Below, in pieces: positions 1 to 6,260 of a DNA stretch of 11,122 nt (within the stretch, counting starts at the first letter, position 1; each line of letters begins with the position of its first letter). A model generated the notes under the pieces. It made no database searches. It was not told the origin of the DNA and was given only the letters and a program-made list of their open reading frames with translations. This DNA comes from Flectobacillus sp. (GTDB lineage Bacteria; Bacteroidota; Bacteroidia; Cytophagales; Spirosomataceae): NCBI GenBank assembly GCA_029865665.1, contig JARXAV010000200.1, forward strand, positions 1-11,122. Direction: 5' to 3'. A program made the position numbers and the translations under genes.

Positions 1-26
1 CAACACCCTCGTGAAATTTAACAAAA

Positions 27-746
27 ATGGAACACATGAAAATCGCAAGCGACAATTACGTTGCTTTTACGTTCTTTGTCGGAACAATGGCCATGATGGC
101 TGCATCAGTATTCTTTTTTTTAGAGTTAAATAATACATCTAACAAATGGAGAACATCCGTTTTAGTATCAGGTTTGATTACTTTCATTGCGGCAGTTCAC
201 TACTACTACATGAGAGGGTACAATTTAGAGACAGGAGATTCTCCTACTTTCTTTAGATACGTTGACTGGATTTTAACGGTTCCATTAATGTGCGTTGAAT
301 TCTATTTGATTACTAAAAAAGCAGGAGCTAAAATCGCCCTATTATGGAAATTGATTATCGCATCATTGGTAATGTTATTAACGGGTTATGTTGGAGAAGT
401 GTTAGACAGAAATAGTAGCGTTTTATGGGGTACACTCTCAGGAATAGCGTATTTCTATATTGTTTACATCGTTTGGTTCGGAGAAGTTGCAAAATTATCA
501 CAAACAGCTGGCGTACAGGTTGCAAAAGCGACTCGCATATTGGGATGGTTTGTATTGGTTGGATGGGCAGTATATCCATTAGGTTACATGTTGGGAACTC
601 CAGGCGGTTTGTTTGGAATACAGCTGGTTTCTGACCCAGCAGCAGCTTCACACGCTATGGATATTGTATATAACATTGCAGATGCAATCAATAAAATTGG
701 TTTTGGTTTGGTGATTTACGCTTTAAGTAGAAATAGCGAGGATTAA
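27..746 (+). CDS. Light-driven proton-pumping rhodopsin (proteorhodopsin/xanthorhodopsin type)
   Basis: This is a seven-helix microbial rhodopsin of 239 residues, a normal family length. It would bind retinal and pump protons out across the inner membrane in light. The retinal Schiff-base lysine is K223 in helix 7 (motif ADAINK), with counter-ion D219. Helix 3 carries the D80-T84-E91 triad (RYVDWILTVPLMCVE), the acceptor/donor signature of outward proton pumps and not the NDQ or NTQ set of sodium or chloride pumps. H58 sits 22 residues before D80, matching the His-Asp acceptor pair of proteorhodopsin. M88 occupies the spectral tuning site (Leu/Met green, Gln blue), so green absorption is inferred. 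G135 in the WG of helix 5 aligns with the antenna-site glycine G156 of xanthorhodopsin. The start could be M1 or M4 (position 36); both follow A-rich sequence and there is no Shine-Dalgarno site. The promoter lies outside the window. The next gene makes the retinal. Confidence 0.97.
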   Translation: MEHMKIASDNYVAFTFFVGTMAMMAASVFFFLELNNTSNKWRTSVLVSGLITFIAAVHYYYMRGYNLETGDSPTFFRYVDWILTVPLMCVEFYLITKKAGAKIALLWKLIIASLVMLLTGYVGEVLDRNSSVLWGTLSGIAYFYIVYIVWFGEVAKLSQTAGVQVAKATRILGWFVLVGWAVYPLGYMLGTPGGLFGIQLVSDPAAASHAMDIVYNIADAINKIGFGLVIYALSRNSED

Positions 747-764
747 GATTGATGTTTATTGTTT

Positions 765-808
765 AAAATAGAGGTACATTTTTAATGAATGTAACCTCTA
801 TTTTTTTT
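765..808 (+). terminator. Intrinsic terminator/attenuator behind the opsin gene
   Basis: The left arm at 765-780 and the right arm at 788-804 form a stem of about 16 bp with one bulged base. The right arm runs into eight T residues at 801-808. This is the classic shape of a rho-independent terminator, 18 bases after the opsin stop codon. It separates the opsin from the retinal-synthesis gene on the same strand, and no separate promoter box is visible between them, so partial read-through (attenuation) is the likely arrangement. The ATG at 785 lies inside this hairpin, which argues against it being the real start of the next gene. Confidence 0.8.
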
Positions 809-844
809 CAACGCACTTCATCCGTAATAAATAAATTATATGGT

Positions 845-2899
845 ATGGAAAAGTATCCCAATATCACTTACGACTTCCTATTTATTGGCTTAGGTGCAAG
901 CAATAGCCTTATCTTACTATCTTTGATTGAAAAAAAGCAACTCAAAAATAAACGGGTTGCAATTTTCGAAACCGAAAGTAAAGCTATTAACGACAAAACT
1001 TTTTGTTTCTGGGCTGCCCCCGATGATTCAATAGTAACAAATCTCGCTCCAATCATATCACATTGCTTCACTACAATTCAAGTTAATCAATCTCCTGTAC
1101 AACGAATTGACCAACAACCTTATCACTATATACGAAGTATCGATTTATACAACCATACACGAGAAATTCTCACCACAGAGCAAATTGATATGTATCAAAA
1201 AGGTGTAAATGGTATCACGTATGAGCATGATTTCTATTGGATTCATACAGATAGCGATAACTATAAAGCTCATTACATTTTCGATAGTCGTCCACCAATA
1301 CTAGACCAATCAGATAAAAAACAAGTTTATTTACACCAATCTTTTTATGGACTACATATCAAATGTAATCAAGATATATTTGTAAAGAATACTTTCGAAA
1401 TGATGAATTTCGATGTAGATCAACACGAATATACCCAATTTATGTATGTGATTCCTTTTTCGACTAACGAAGCATTGATTGAACTAACACGTTTTGGAGC
1501 AGATAAGATTGAAAGAACTTATGCCTTAGAGGTGTTGGATAAATTCATTGCTAGAAATTTTGGAAAATATGAGCTATTAGCAGACGAGTCGGGATGTATT
1601 CCAATGACCACCTATATAAATCCCCCCAATCAATTCGAGGGAGTTTTACATACAGGGGCAAGTGCTAATTTAATTAAACCAAGTACTGGTTATGGCTTTA
1701 AAAATATGCACGCATTCGCACAGCGTGTAACCAAGTGTGTAGAATCAAATACGCTAAAAAATTTCAATACGATAGGACTCCATGCTAAAAAACGTTTCAA
1801 ATTTTACGATAAACTACTATTGTTGATTTTATTACATTGGCCAGCAAAAGGAAAATTGATTTTTACACGTCTGTTTGAAAAACAAACTGTCTTAACTATT
1901 TTTTCATTTTTAGATGAGAAATCGTCACTTTACCAAGAGGTTAAGATATTCGCTTCTCTCCCTATACTATCCTTTCTGAAAGCATTGCTCCTGTATCTGA
2001 AAATCGAGGAATGGATGCGTTATATCTATGCTTTTGTTATTGTGATAACTTACTTAATTTTATCTAGTTGGAACAACCAACTAGCATCCTATTTTGGTTA
2101 TATTTTATTGGTAATCGGACTTCTGCTGATAGGTATTCCTCATGGTGCATTAGATCATATCCTTTCGAAAAATAAGGAAACACGCTTAATTAATTTTATA
2201 GCCAAGTACGTATTCATAATCCTACTCTATTTTATTATATGGCAACAATATCCAGTCATTGCATTATCAATTTTTATACTCTACTCCTCTTTTCACTTTG
2301 GTGAATCTGAGTTGATAGACACAAACAAACGGATTGATACGTTCAATAATTACCTCCACGCATTTCTACTTGGATTAAGCATCCTACTGTTTATCATTTT
2401 TAGCCACCTAAACGAATCTCTCAGCATTATTTCTGGGCTAGTTTCCGTTGCTAAATTAGATTCGCTCAACGTTACATTCATCGCTCCAACGGCTATCATT
2501 CTTTCCCTAAGCTATCTTTTAATACAAAGTGTTTTATCAAAAAAGGGGGCTTATATTGGCTTAATTTTTCTTCTATTGTTGGGAGTCAAAATTCCATTGA
2601 TGTTAGCGTTTGGTCTTTATTTTATTTTTCAACATAGCTTCAATGCTTGGCAACATTTGAAATCTGGACTCCAGATGAATTCGCTACAATTGCTTAAAAA
2701 ATCCTCACTTTACACCATTGCTGCCTTACTAATGTTAGTATTCATTATTATTTTTGACTACAAAAAAATCATAAGCATCAATAGCTTATGGATTAACTTT
2801 TTTATTTTCATTGCTTGTATTAGCTTTCCGCATTTCGTTTTAATGCACATTTTCTATAAAAAGAATTTGAAATCAGCCAAAAGACAAGTTAGAAAATAG
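845..2899 (+). CDS. crtY-blh: Fused lycopene beta-cyclase (CrtY) and Brp/Blh beta-carotene 15,15'-dioxygenase
   Basis: One uninterrupted frame carries two successive enzymes of retinal synthesis. Residues here are numbered from the upstream in-frame ATG at 785 (704 residues); the chosen start at 845 is M21. Residues about 28-405 are a CrtY-type lycopene cyclase: a Rossmann GLGASN motif (35-40), NDKTFCFW (69-76), the DSRPP motif (167-171), the LIELT segment (231-235) that aligns with the catalytic-Glu segment of cyclases, KPSTGYGFK (298-306) and the terminal FYDKLLL and TRLF blocks. Residues about 411-704 are a polytopic Brp/Blh dioxygenase with PHGALDH (452-458), FHFGESE (503-509), QHSFNAWQHL (616-625) and FPHFVLMH (681-688), whose histidines probably include the iron ligands. 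The cyclase ends at its usual C-terminal block and the first Blh helix follows almost at once, without a linker. The product is expected in the inner membrane, turning lycopene into beta-carotene and then two retinals for the adjacent opsin. The start at 845 is preferred because family N-termini begin just before the Rossmann strand and the 785 ATG lies in the terminator hairpin. Confidence 0.9.
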   Translation: MEKYPNITYDFLFIGLGASNSLILLSLIEKKQLKNKRVAIFETESKAINDKTFCFWAAPDDSIVTNLAPIISHCFTTIQVNQSPVQRIDQQPYHYIRSIDLYNHTREILTTEQIDMYQKGVNGITYEHDFYWIHTDSDNYKAHYIFDSRPPILDQSDKKQVYLHQSFYGLHIKCNQDIFVKNTFEMMNFDVDQHEYTQFMYVIPFSTNEALIELTRFGADKIERTYALEVLDKFIARNFGKYELLADESGCIPMTTYINPPNQFEGVLHTGASANLIKPSTGYGFKNMHAFAQRVTKCVESNTLKNFNTIGLHAKKRFKFYDKLLLLILLHWPAKGKLIFTRLFEKQTVLTIFSFLDEKSSLYQEVKIFASLPILSFLKALLLYLKIEEWMRYIYAFVIVITYLILSSWNNQLASYFGYILLVIGLLLIGIPHGALDHILSKNKETRLINFIAKYVFIILLYFIIWQQYPVIALSIFILYSSFHFGESELIDTNKRIDTFNNYLHAFLLGLSILLFIIFSHLNESLSIISGLVSVAKLDSLNVTFIAPTAIILSLSYLLIQSVLSKKGAYIGLIFLLLLGVKIPLMLAFGLYFIFQHSFNAWQHLKSGLQMNSLQLLKKSSLYTIAALLMLVFIIIFDYKKIISINSLWINFFIFIACISFPHFVLMHIFYKKNLKSAKRQVRK

Positions 2900-3051
2900 C
2901 ATGACCAAATATCAAGTAATAGCTTTTTGTACTATAGATTAGCCTAATCGTTATCACTATTCATTGAGGTAATCACGAATTCAAAACGATAAAAAAATAG
3001 ACTGTTTTACACTTCTTGCCATAGGACAAGATTTAATATGATGCGTGGGTA

Positions 3052-3059
3052 TAGCTTTG
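3052..3059 (+). promoter_or_regulatory. Putative Bacteroidota -7 promoter box
   Basis: TAGCTTTG matches the Bacteroidota -7 consensus TAnnTTTG exactly and lies 34 bases before the start codon of the DUF4287 gene, giving a short leader. A convincing -33 TTG at the usual spacing was not found. The bases that follow (TTTGTATCATC, 3056-3066) recur at 6348-6358 behind another -7 box. The assignment rests on consensus only. Confidence 0.5.
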
Positions 3060-3093
3060 TATCATCAATAACAAGTTAAACACGAACAACATC

Positions 3094-3645
3094 ATGGAAA
3101 AGACAGTAATAACAATGCTAGAAAATTTAAAAGAAAAAACAGGTCATTCATTAGATGAATGGAAGATGTTAATCTCGGCACAGGGTTACTCTAAACACGG
3201 AGAAATTGTAAAGTTTTTGAAAGAAACACACCTAGTTACTCACGGGTATGCTTCTGAAATTGCGTTAAAAGTATTAGGTTCTGATGCCGATTCTGCGACA
3301 GACACTGATGAGTTAATCGTTAGCCAGTACAAGGGAAAGGAACATCTTAAACCTTACTACGACAAGTTAATTGCCGAAATTATGAAGTTTGAAGGGGACT
3401 TTGAAATTGCTCCCAAAAAGGCTTACGTTAGCTTAAAAAGAAAGAAGCAATTCATCACGTTGACCCCAGCCTCTAAAACACGATTTGAAATTGGTTTTAA
3501 CTTGAAGGGAATCGAAGCAAATGGTAAATTAGAATTAGAGAAACCCAACGGTATCTGTTCTCACAAAATCAATCTTACCGATATTACTGAAATAGACCAA
3601 GAGGTAATTGATTGGATCAAAATGGCTTTTGATAAAGCGGTATAA
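3094..3645 (+). CDS. DUF4287/DUF5655 domain protein
   Basis: This is a soluble 183-residue protein with no signal peptide and no membrane segment. Residues about 8-60 resemble DUF4287, recognisable by the KTGHSLDEW, GYSKHGEIVKFLK and THGYA segments. Residues about 82-182 resemble DUF5655, a small mixed alpha/beta module with the pattern YDKLIAEI, then the PKKAYVSLKRKKQF strand pair, then a terminal helix with VIDWIKMAFDKA. The two domains commonly occur together. The biochemical role is not known to me and I assign none; the basic KRKKQF strand could suggest nucleic-acid or ligand contact, but that is speculation. The gene stands alone, with its own -7 box upstream and a strong hairpin 46 bases downstream. 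The ATG at 3094 is preferred over M8 because the former follows the promoter with a normal leader. Confidence 0.8.
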   Translation: MEKTVITMLENLKEKTGHSLDEWKMLISAQGYSKHGEIVKFLKETHLVTHGYASEIALKVLGSDADSATDTDELIVSQYKGKEHLKPYYDKLIAEIMKFEGDFEIAPKKAYVSLKRKKQFITLTPASKTRFEIGFNLKGIEANGKLELEKPNGICSHKINLTDITEIDQEVIDWIKMAFDKAV

Positions 3646-3966
3646 TCCTTTCATAGTTCTACTGTATTTCTTACATCACTAGACCAAACTGCCTAAACCT
3701 GACAGAACTTTATAACACTGTCGGGTTTAGGTATTTAACTGGATACTAGTTTGACCAATCTCTTCCTAACTTAAGTTCCTACCAACTAGTTGTGGTTAGT
3801 CCCTGCACTTGCTTTTATCTACTAAAACAGTTAATTTACACACAGGAATATTACCGTAAGTGTCCCCTAATAAGCCCATGGACAATATCAGTTATACTAA
3901 AACAGCGGTTTACTAAAAAATTGAACTAACGACTAATTACCCATCTATTATCAACACAAACTAAAA
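3646..3966. other. Intergenic region with one strong hairpin, otherwise featureless
   Basis: This 321-base stretch has no coding frame that I can support. It contains the hairpin at 3692-3731, a short perfect palindrome AACTTAAGTT, and two copies of TACTAAAACAG at 3820-3830 and 3895-3905. The promoter of the downstream acetyltransferase must lie here if it has its own, but no TAnnTTTG box is visible. An undetected small RNA cannot be excluded. Confidence 0.5.
3692..3731. terminator. Strong 14-bp hairpin downstream of the DUF4287 gene
   Basis: CCTAAACCTGACAG (3692-3705) pairs with CTGTCGGGTTTAGG (3718-3731) over 14 positions with a single G-U wobble and a 12-base loop. Only a short TATTT follows, so it is a poor classic terminator. 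It may still end transcription or protect the 3' end of the upstream mRNA, or be a copy of a dispersed intergenic repeat. The pairing is seen directly and the function is inferred. Confidence 0.55.
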
Positions 3967-4500
3967 ATGGCATCTATTGAAATCACCAAAGTAACACTCC
4001 ATCAACTTGAACAATTACAACACATTGGCAGACGAACCTTTCAAGAAACCTTCGCCGATTCCAATGAGGAAGAAGACATGAATATTTACTTGGAAACAGG
4101 TTTTTCTACCGAAAAATTGACCACCGAGTTGAACGACGAAAACGCCGAATTCTATTTTGCAAAACTGGATGAGGAAGTAATCGGCTACCTAAAACTGAAC
4201 GCTGGAACTTCTCAAACGGAATTGAAAGACAGTAAAGCCCTTGAAATAGAACGCATTTATGTAGCAAAAGAATTTCATGGAAAAAGCGTTGGGCAACTCC
4301 TATACAACAAAGCGATTGAACTTGCTAGGCAAAAAGAAGTTGACTATGTGTGGTTAGGCGTTTGGGAAGAAAACCCAAGAGCAATTCGCTTTTATGAGAA
4401 AAATGGGTTCGTGGCCTTTGACAAACATATTTTTAAACTGGGGAATGACGAGCAAACCGATATTATGATGAAATTACAACTGCATAAAAACAACGGATAA
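3967..4500 (+). CDS. GNAT-family N-acetyltransferase, PaiA (spermidine/spermine acetyltransferase)-like
   Basis: This 177-residue cytoplasmic protein has the GNAT fold: strand beta4 with LEIERIYV (92-99), the acetyl-CoA turn after it, and the beta5/helix 4 block YVWLGVWEENPRAIRFYEKN (127-146). The N-terminal half (RTFQETFADSNEEEDMNIYL) and the terminal GNDEQTDIMMKL (159-170) match the pattern of Bacillus PaiA, which acetylates spermidine and spermine, so a polyamine or similar amine substrate is plausible but not proven. The usual Q/R-x-x-G-x-G/A pyrophosphate loop is degenerate here (HGKSVG, 104-109). The stop codon is followed after only two bases by the ATG of the TrpF-like gene, so the two are almost certainly cotranscribed and probably translationally coupled. 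The start follows an A-rich CTAAAA stretch and fits the family N-terminus. Confidence 0.9.
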   Translation: MASIEITKVTLHQLEQLQHIGRRTFQETFADSNEEEDMNIYLETGFSTEKLTTELNDENAEFYFAKLDEEVIGYLKLNAGTSQTELKDSKALEIERIYVAKEFHGKSVGQLLYNKAIELARQKEVDYVWLGVWEENPRAIRFYEKNGFVAFDKHIFKLGNDEQTDIMMKLQLHKNNG

Positions 4501-4502
4501 AG

Positions 4503-5156
4503 ATGAGTAAGCCAAAAGTAAAAATCTGCTGTATTAGCAGTATTGACGAGGCAAGAATTGCCATAGAACACGGTGCCGCTGCTATAGGATTGGTTGGACA
4601 AATGCCCAGCGGCCCTGGCATTATTGGAGACGACCTCATTGAGCAAATTGCCAAAAGTGTTCCTCCTCCTATTGCGACTTTTTTACTAACAAGCGAAACA
4701 TCTCCACAGGATATTGTTAAGCATTATAAACGGGTGAATACCTCTACGATACAATTAGTAGATGCCTTAGAAAAACGAGAATACGAAGCCATTCGGCAGG
4801 AACTTCCTCATGTAAAATTGGTGCAAGTTATTCATGTGATTGATGAGAATTCGGTCAAAGAAGCCATTGAAATATCGGCATTTGTCGATGCTATTTTGTT
4901 GGATAGTGGTAACCCAAATTTATCCGTTAAAGAATTGGGAGGAACAGGAAGAACGCACAACTGGGAACTAAGTACAGAAATCCGAAAAGCCATCTCGATT
5001 CCTTTATTTCTTGCTGGCGGTATCAACAAGGATAATGTAAAACAAGCCATTGAAATGGTTCAACCCTTCGGAATTGATTTATGTAGCAGTGTCCGAACAG
5101 ATGGAAAACTTGACCCTAATAAGCTAAAAGCCTTTTTTAACGCTATGGAAGCATAA
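4503..5156 (+). CDS. Divergent TrpF-like (phosphoribosylanthranilate isomerase family) protein
   Basis: This is a 217-residue single-domain TIM barrel of the PRAI family, of normal length. TrpF landmarks are present: KIC near the N-terminus with C9 at the general-base position, LLDSG with D134 at the general-acid position, GGTGRTHNWE (146-155), LAGGINKDNV (170-179) and IDLCSSVRTDGKLD (191-204) at the phosphate-binding end. Two substrate features of true TrpF are altered. The P-x-S-x-R segment, whose Arg binds the anthranilate carboxylate, reads MPSGPGII, and the VQLHG strand reads IQLVD. No other tryptophan gene is nearby; instead the gene is coupled by two bases to a PaiA-like acetyltransferase. 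A standard annotation would be phosphoribosylanthranilate isomerase, but I infer a paralogue that may act on another phosphoribosyl or sugar-phosphate compound. A perfect hairpin terminator follows. Confidence 0.82.
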   Translation: MSKPKVKICCISSIDEARIAIEHGAAAIGLVGQMPSGPGIIGDDLIEQIAKSVPPPIATFLLTSETSPQDIVKHYKRVNTSTIQLVDALEKREYEAIRQELPHVKLVQVIHVIDENSVKEAIEISAFVDAILLDSGNPNLSVKELGGTGRTHNWELSTEIRKAISIPLFLAGGINKDNVKQAIEMVQPFGIDLCSSVRTDGKLDPNKLKAFFNAMEA

Positions 5157-5198
5157 GTTTTGTTGTGCCTTCACTAGACAATATTTTTCAATCGGCAT

Positions 5199-5240
5199 AA
5201 AATAGAGGACACGCTCCAAACGAAGCGTGTCCTCTATTTT
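5199..5240. terminator. Perfect 17-bp hairpin terminator between convergent genes
   Basis: The arm at 5199-5215 is perfectly complementary to 5224-5240, with an 8-base loop and T residues continuing to 5242 on the plus strand. It ends the acetyltransferase/TrpF-like transcript. On the minus strand the U-tract is shorter (four residues), but the hairpin begins right at the stop codon of the convergent nuclease gene, so it probably works in both directions. The stem foot AAAATAGAGG/CCTCTATTTT is the same as in the terminator at 765-808. Confidence 0.88.
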
Positions 5241-6143
5241 TTATAACAAAGCGATTTGTGCTGCTGAAAGACCTGTTATCTCCATGATAAATACCATATC
5301 CATTCCTGAATCTTTTAGCTTTTTCGCTATCGCTAACTGGCTTTTTAATTGACCTTCTTCTAAGCCCTCTTGTTTTCCTGCTATCAATCCCTCTAGTTTT
5401 CCTGCTATCAGTCCCTCCAGTTTTCCTTCATCAAAAGCGGTATCAATCACCCCTTTTAAATCTCGATATACTTTCAAGCTATCCTCATAATCCCGTCTTT
5501 CTGATTCGGTGTAATTTGAAATTTCAGCTTTCTCAAAAGCCTGTTCAAAAACATCATCTTTAAAAATGGATGGGATGTCTTGGAAGTCCTCCAAATACTG
5601 GATAAAATAGAGCCATTTATCCAAACGTGTTACTAATTCGCCTTCTGATTTGGTAAAATGAGGCATTTCTAAATAGACAAATGTTAACTTATCGTAGAAA
5701 AGTTGATTATGCTGATCTTTTAATTGAACCGTATGTAACACCTCTCCTTTAGTCGTTTTTTTAGCTTCATCAAAGGTGAAATCTAAAATTCCTACACAAT
5801 AAACAGCCTTTAACTGATAATTCCAGTTACCTGTCTCCGCTTGCTCTTGAATCGGAAAAGTTGAATAGTAAACGGTTCTATCTTTAAAATAATTCTGTTT
5901 TGCTTTCTGCAATTCTACAATTATTTTTTCTCCATTATTATTCTCACAGTAAATATCATAAATTGCTTTACGGTCAAGTTTTGCATTGCCTAACTTCTCT
6001 TTATCCTTAAAAGTTAAATCCACAATATTCGTCTCGGGCAATAGACTCCTCAAGAAGTCGATAAGCATTGGCTTACTGGCTTCTTCTCCAAATATCTTCT
6101 TAAATCCAAAATCCGTAAAAGGATTTACATATCTTGCCTTCAT
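5241..6143 (-). CDS. Rpn-family recombination-promoting nuclease / PD-(D/E)XK putative transposase
   Basis: This 300-residue protein has the N-terminus typical of the family (YVNPFTDFGFKKIFG, 5-19), annotated as Rpn or PDDEXK_2 transposase-like. The nuclease core is visible as D63 (YDIYC) followed by E77-x-Q79 (IIVELQKA), then the hydrophobic YCVGILDF strand. Relatives such as E. coli RpnA are metal-dependent DNA endonucleases that stimulate RecA-independent recombination. Despite the transposase label in databases, no terminal repeats or target duplication were seen here. The C-terminus contains repeated GKLEGLIA and GKQEGLEE units, then a helical AKKLKDSGMDMVFIMEITGL segment common to the family. 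The frame is intact from an ATG at 6143. It is transcribed towards the TrpF-like gene and away from the esterase gene. Confidence 0.92.
   Translation of the reverse strand: MKARYVNPFTDFGFKKIFGEEASKPMLIDFLRSLLPETNIVDLTFKDKEKLGNAKLDRKAIYDIYCENNNGEKIIVELQKAKQNYFKDRTVYYSTFPIQEQAETGNWNYQLKAVYCVGILDFTFDEAKKTTKGEVLHTVQLKDQHNQLFYDKLTFVYLEMPHFTKSEGELVTRLDKWLYFIQYLEDFQDIPSIFKDDVFEQAFEKAEISNYTESERRDYEDSLKVYRDLKGVIDTAFDEGKLEGLIAGKLEGLIAGKQEGLEEGQLKSQLAIAKKLKDSGMDMVFIMEITGLSAAQIALL
5377..5424. repeat. Two 24-bp tandem repeats (plus a decayed third) inside the nuclease gene
   Basis: The units at 5377-5400 and 5401-5424 differ at only two positions. A degenerate partial unit at 5357-5376 follows in the same phase. 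On the minus strand they encode GKLEGLIA twice and then GKQEGLEE. Because 24 is a multiple of three, gain or loss of a unit keeps the frame and only changes the length of the charged C-terminal region. The near-identity of two units implies a recent duplication. Confidence 0.9.
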
Positions 6144-6260
6144 TTTTTATTTAATAACCTCTTTAAAAGGTAGTCTCTTGTATAGAAAAACTATTTACCA
6201 TTGAAAATCAACACATTAAATATAGCAACTAGACTTTGCTTAATTGCTAACTCTCCCTGA

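Noticed and set aside
785..844. Start of the CrtY-Blh gene at the upstream ATG, adding 20 residues
   Set aside because: These codons lie in the terminator hairpin and T-tract, the encoded stretch has no CrtY likeness, and the family N-terminus fits the ATG at 845.
1990..2020. Separate start of a free-standing Blh at the internal ATG 2015
   Set aside because: There is no stop codon for CrtY before it, no gap and no promoter; the frame is continuous. Internal initiation cannot be fully excluded.
3820..3905. Direct repeat TACTAAAACAG, two copies 75 bases apart
   Set aside because: It is short and AT-rich, with only two copies and no link to a promoter or dyad; chance is likely.
4503..5156. Part of a tryptophan operon
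   Set aside because: No trpA, trpB, trpC, trpD or trpE homologue is in the window, and key substrate residues of TrpF are changed.
5241..6143. Insertion sequence around the Rpn/transposase-like gene
   Set aside because: No terminal inverted repeats or target-site duplication flank it, and a normal terminator abuts its stop codon.
5986..6204. Plus-strand reading frame of 72 codons antisense to the nuclease
   Set aside because: It lies mostly opposite a well-supported gene, with no family likeness and no promoter or leader context of its own.
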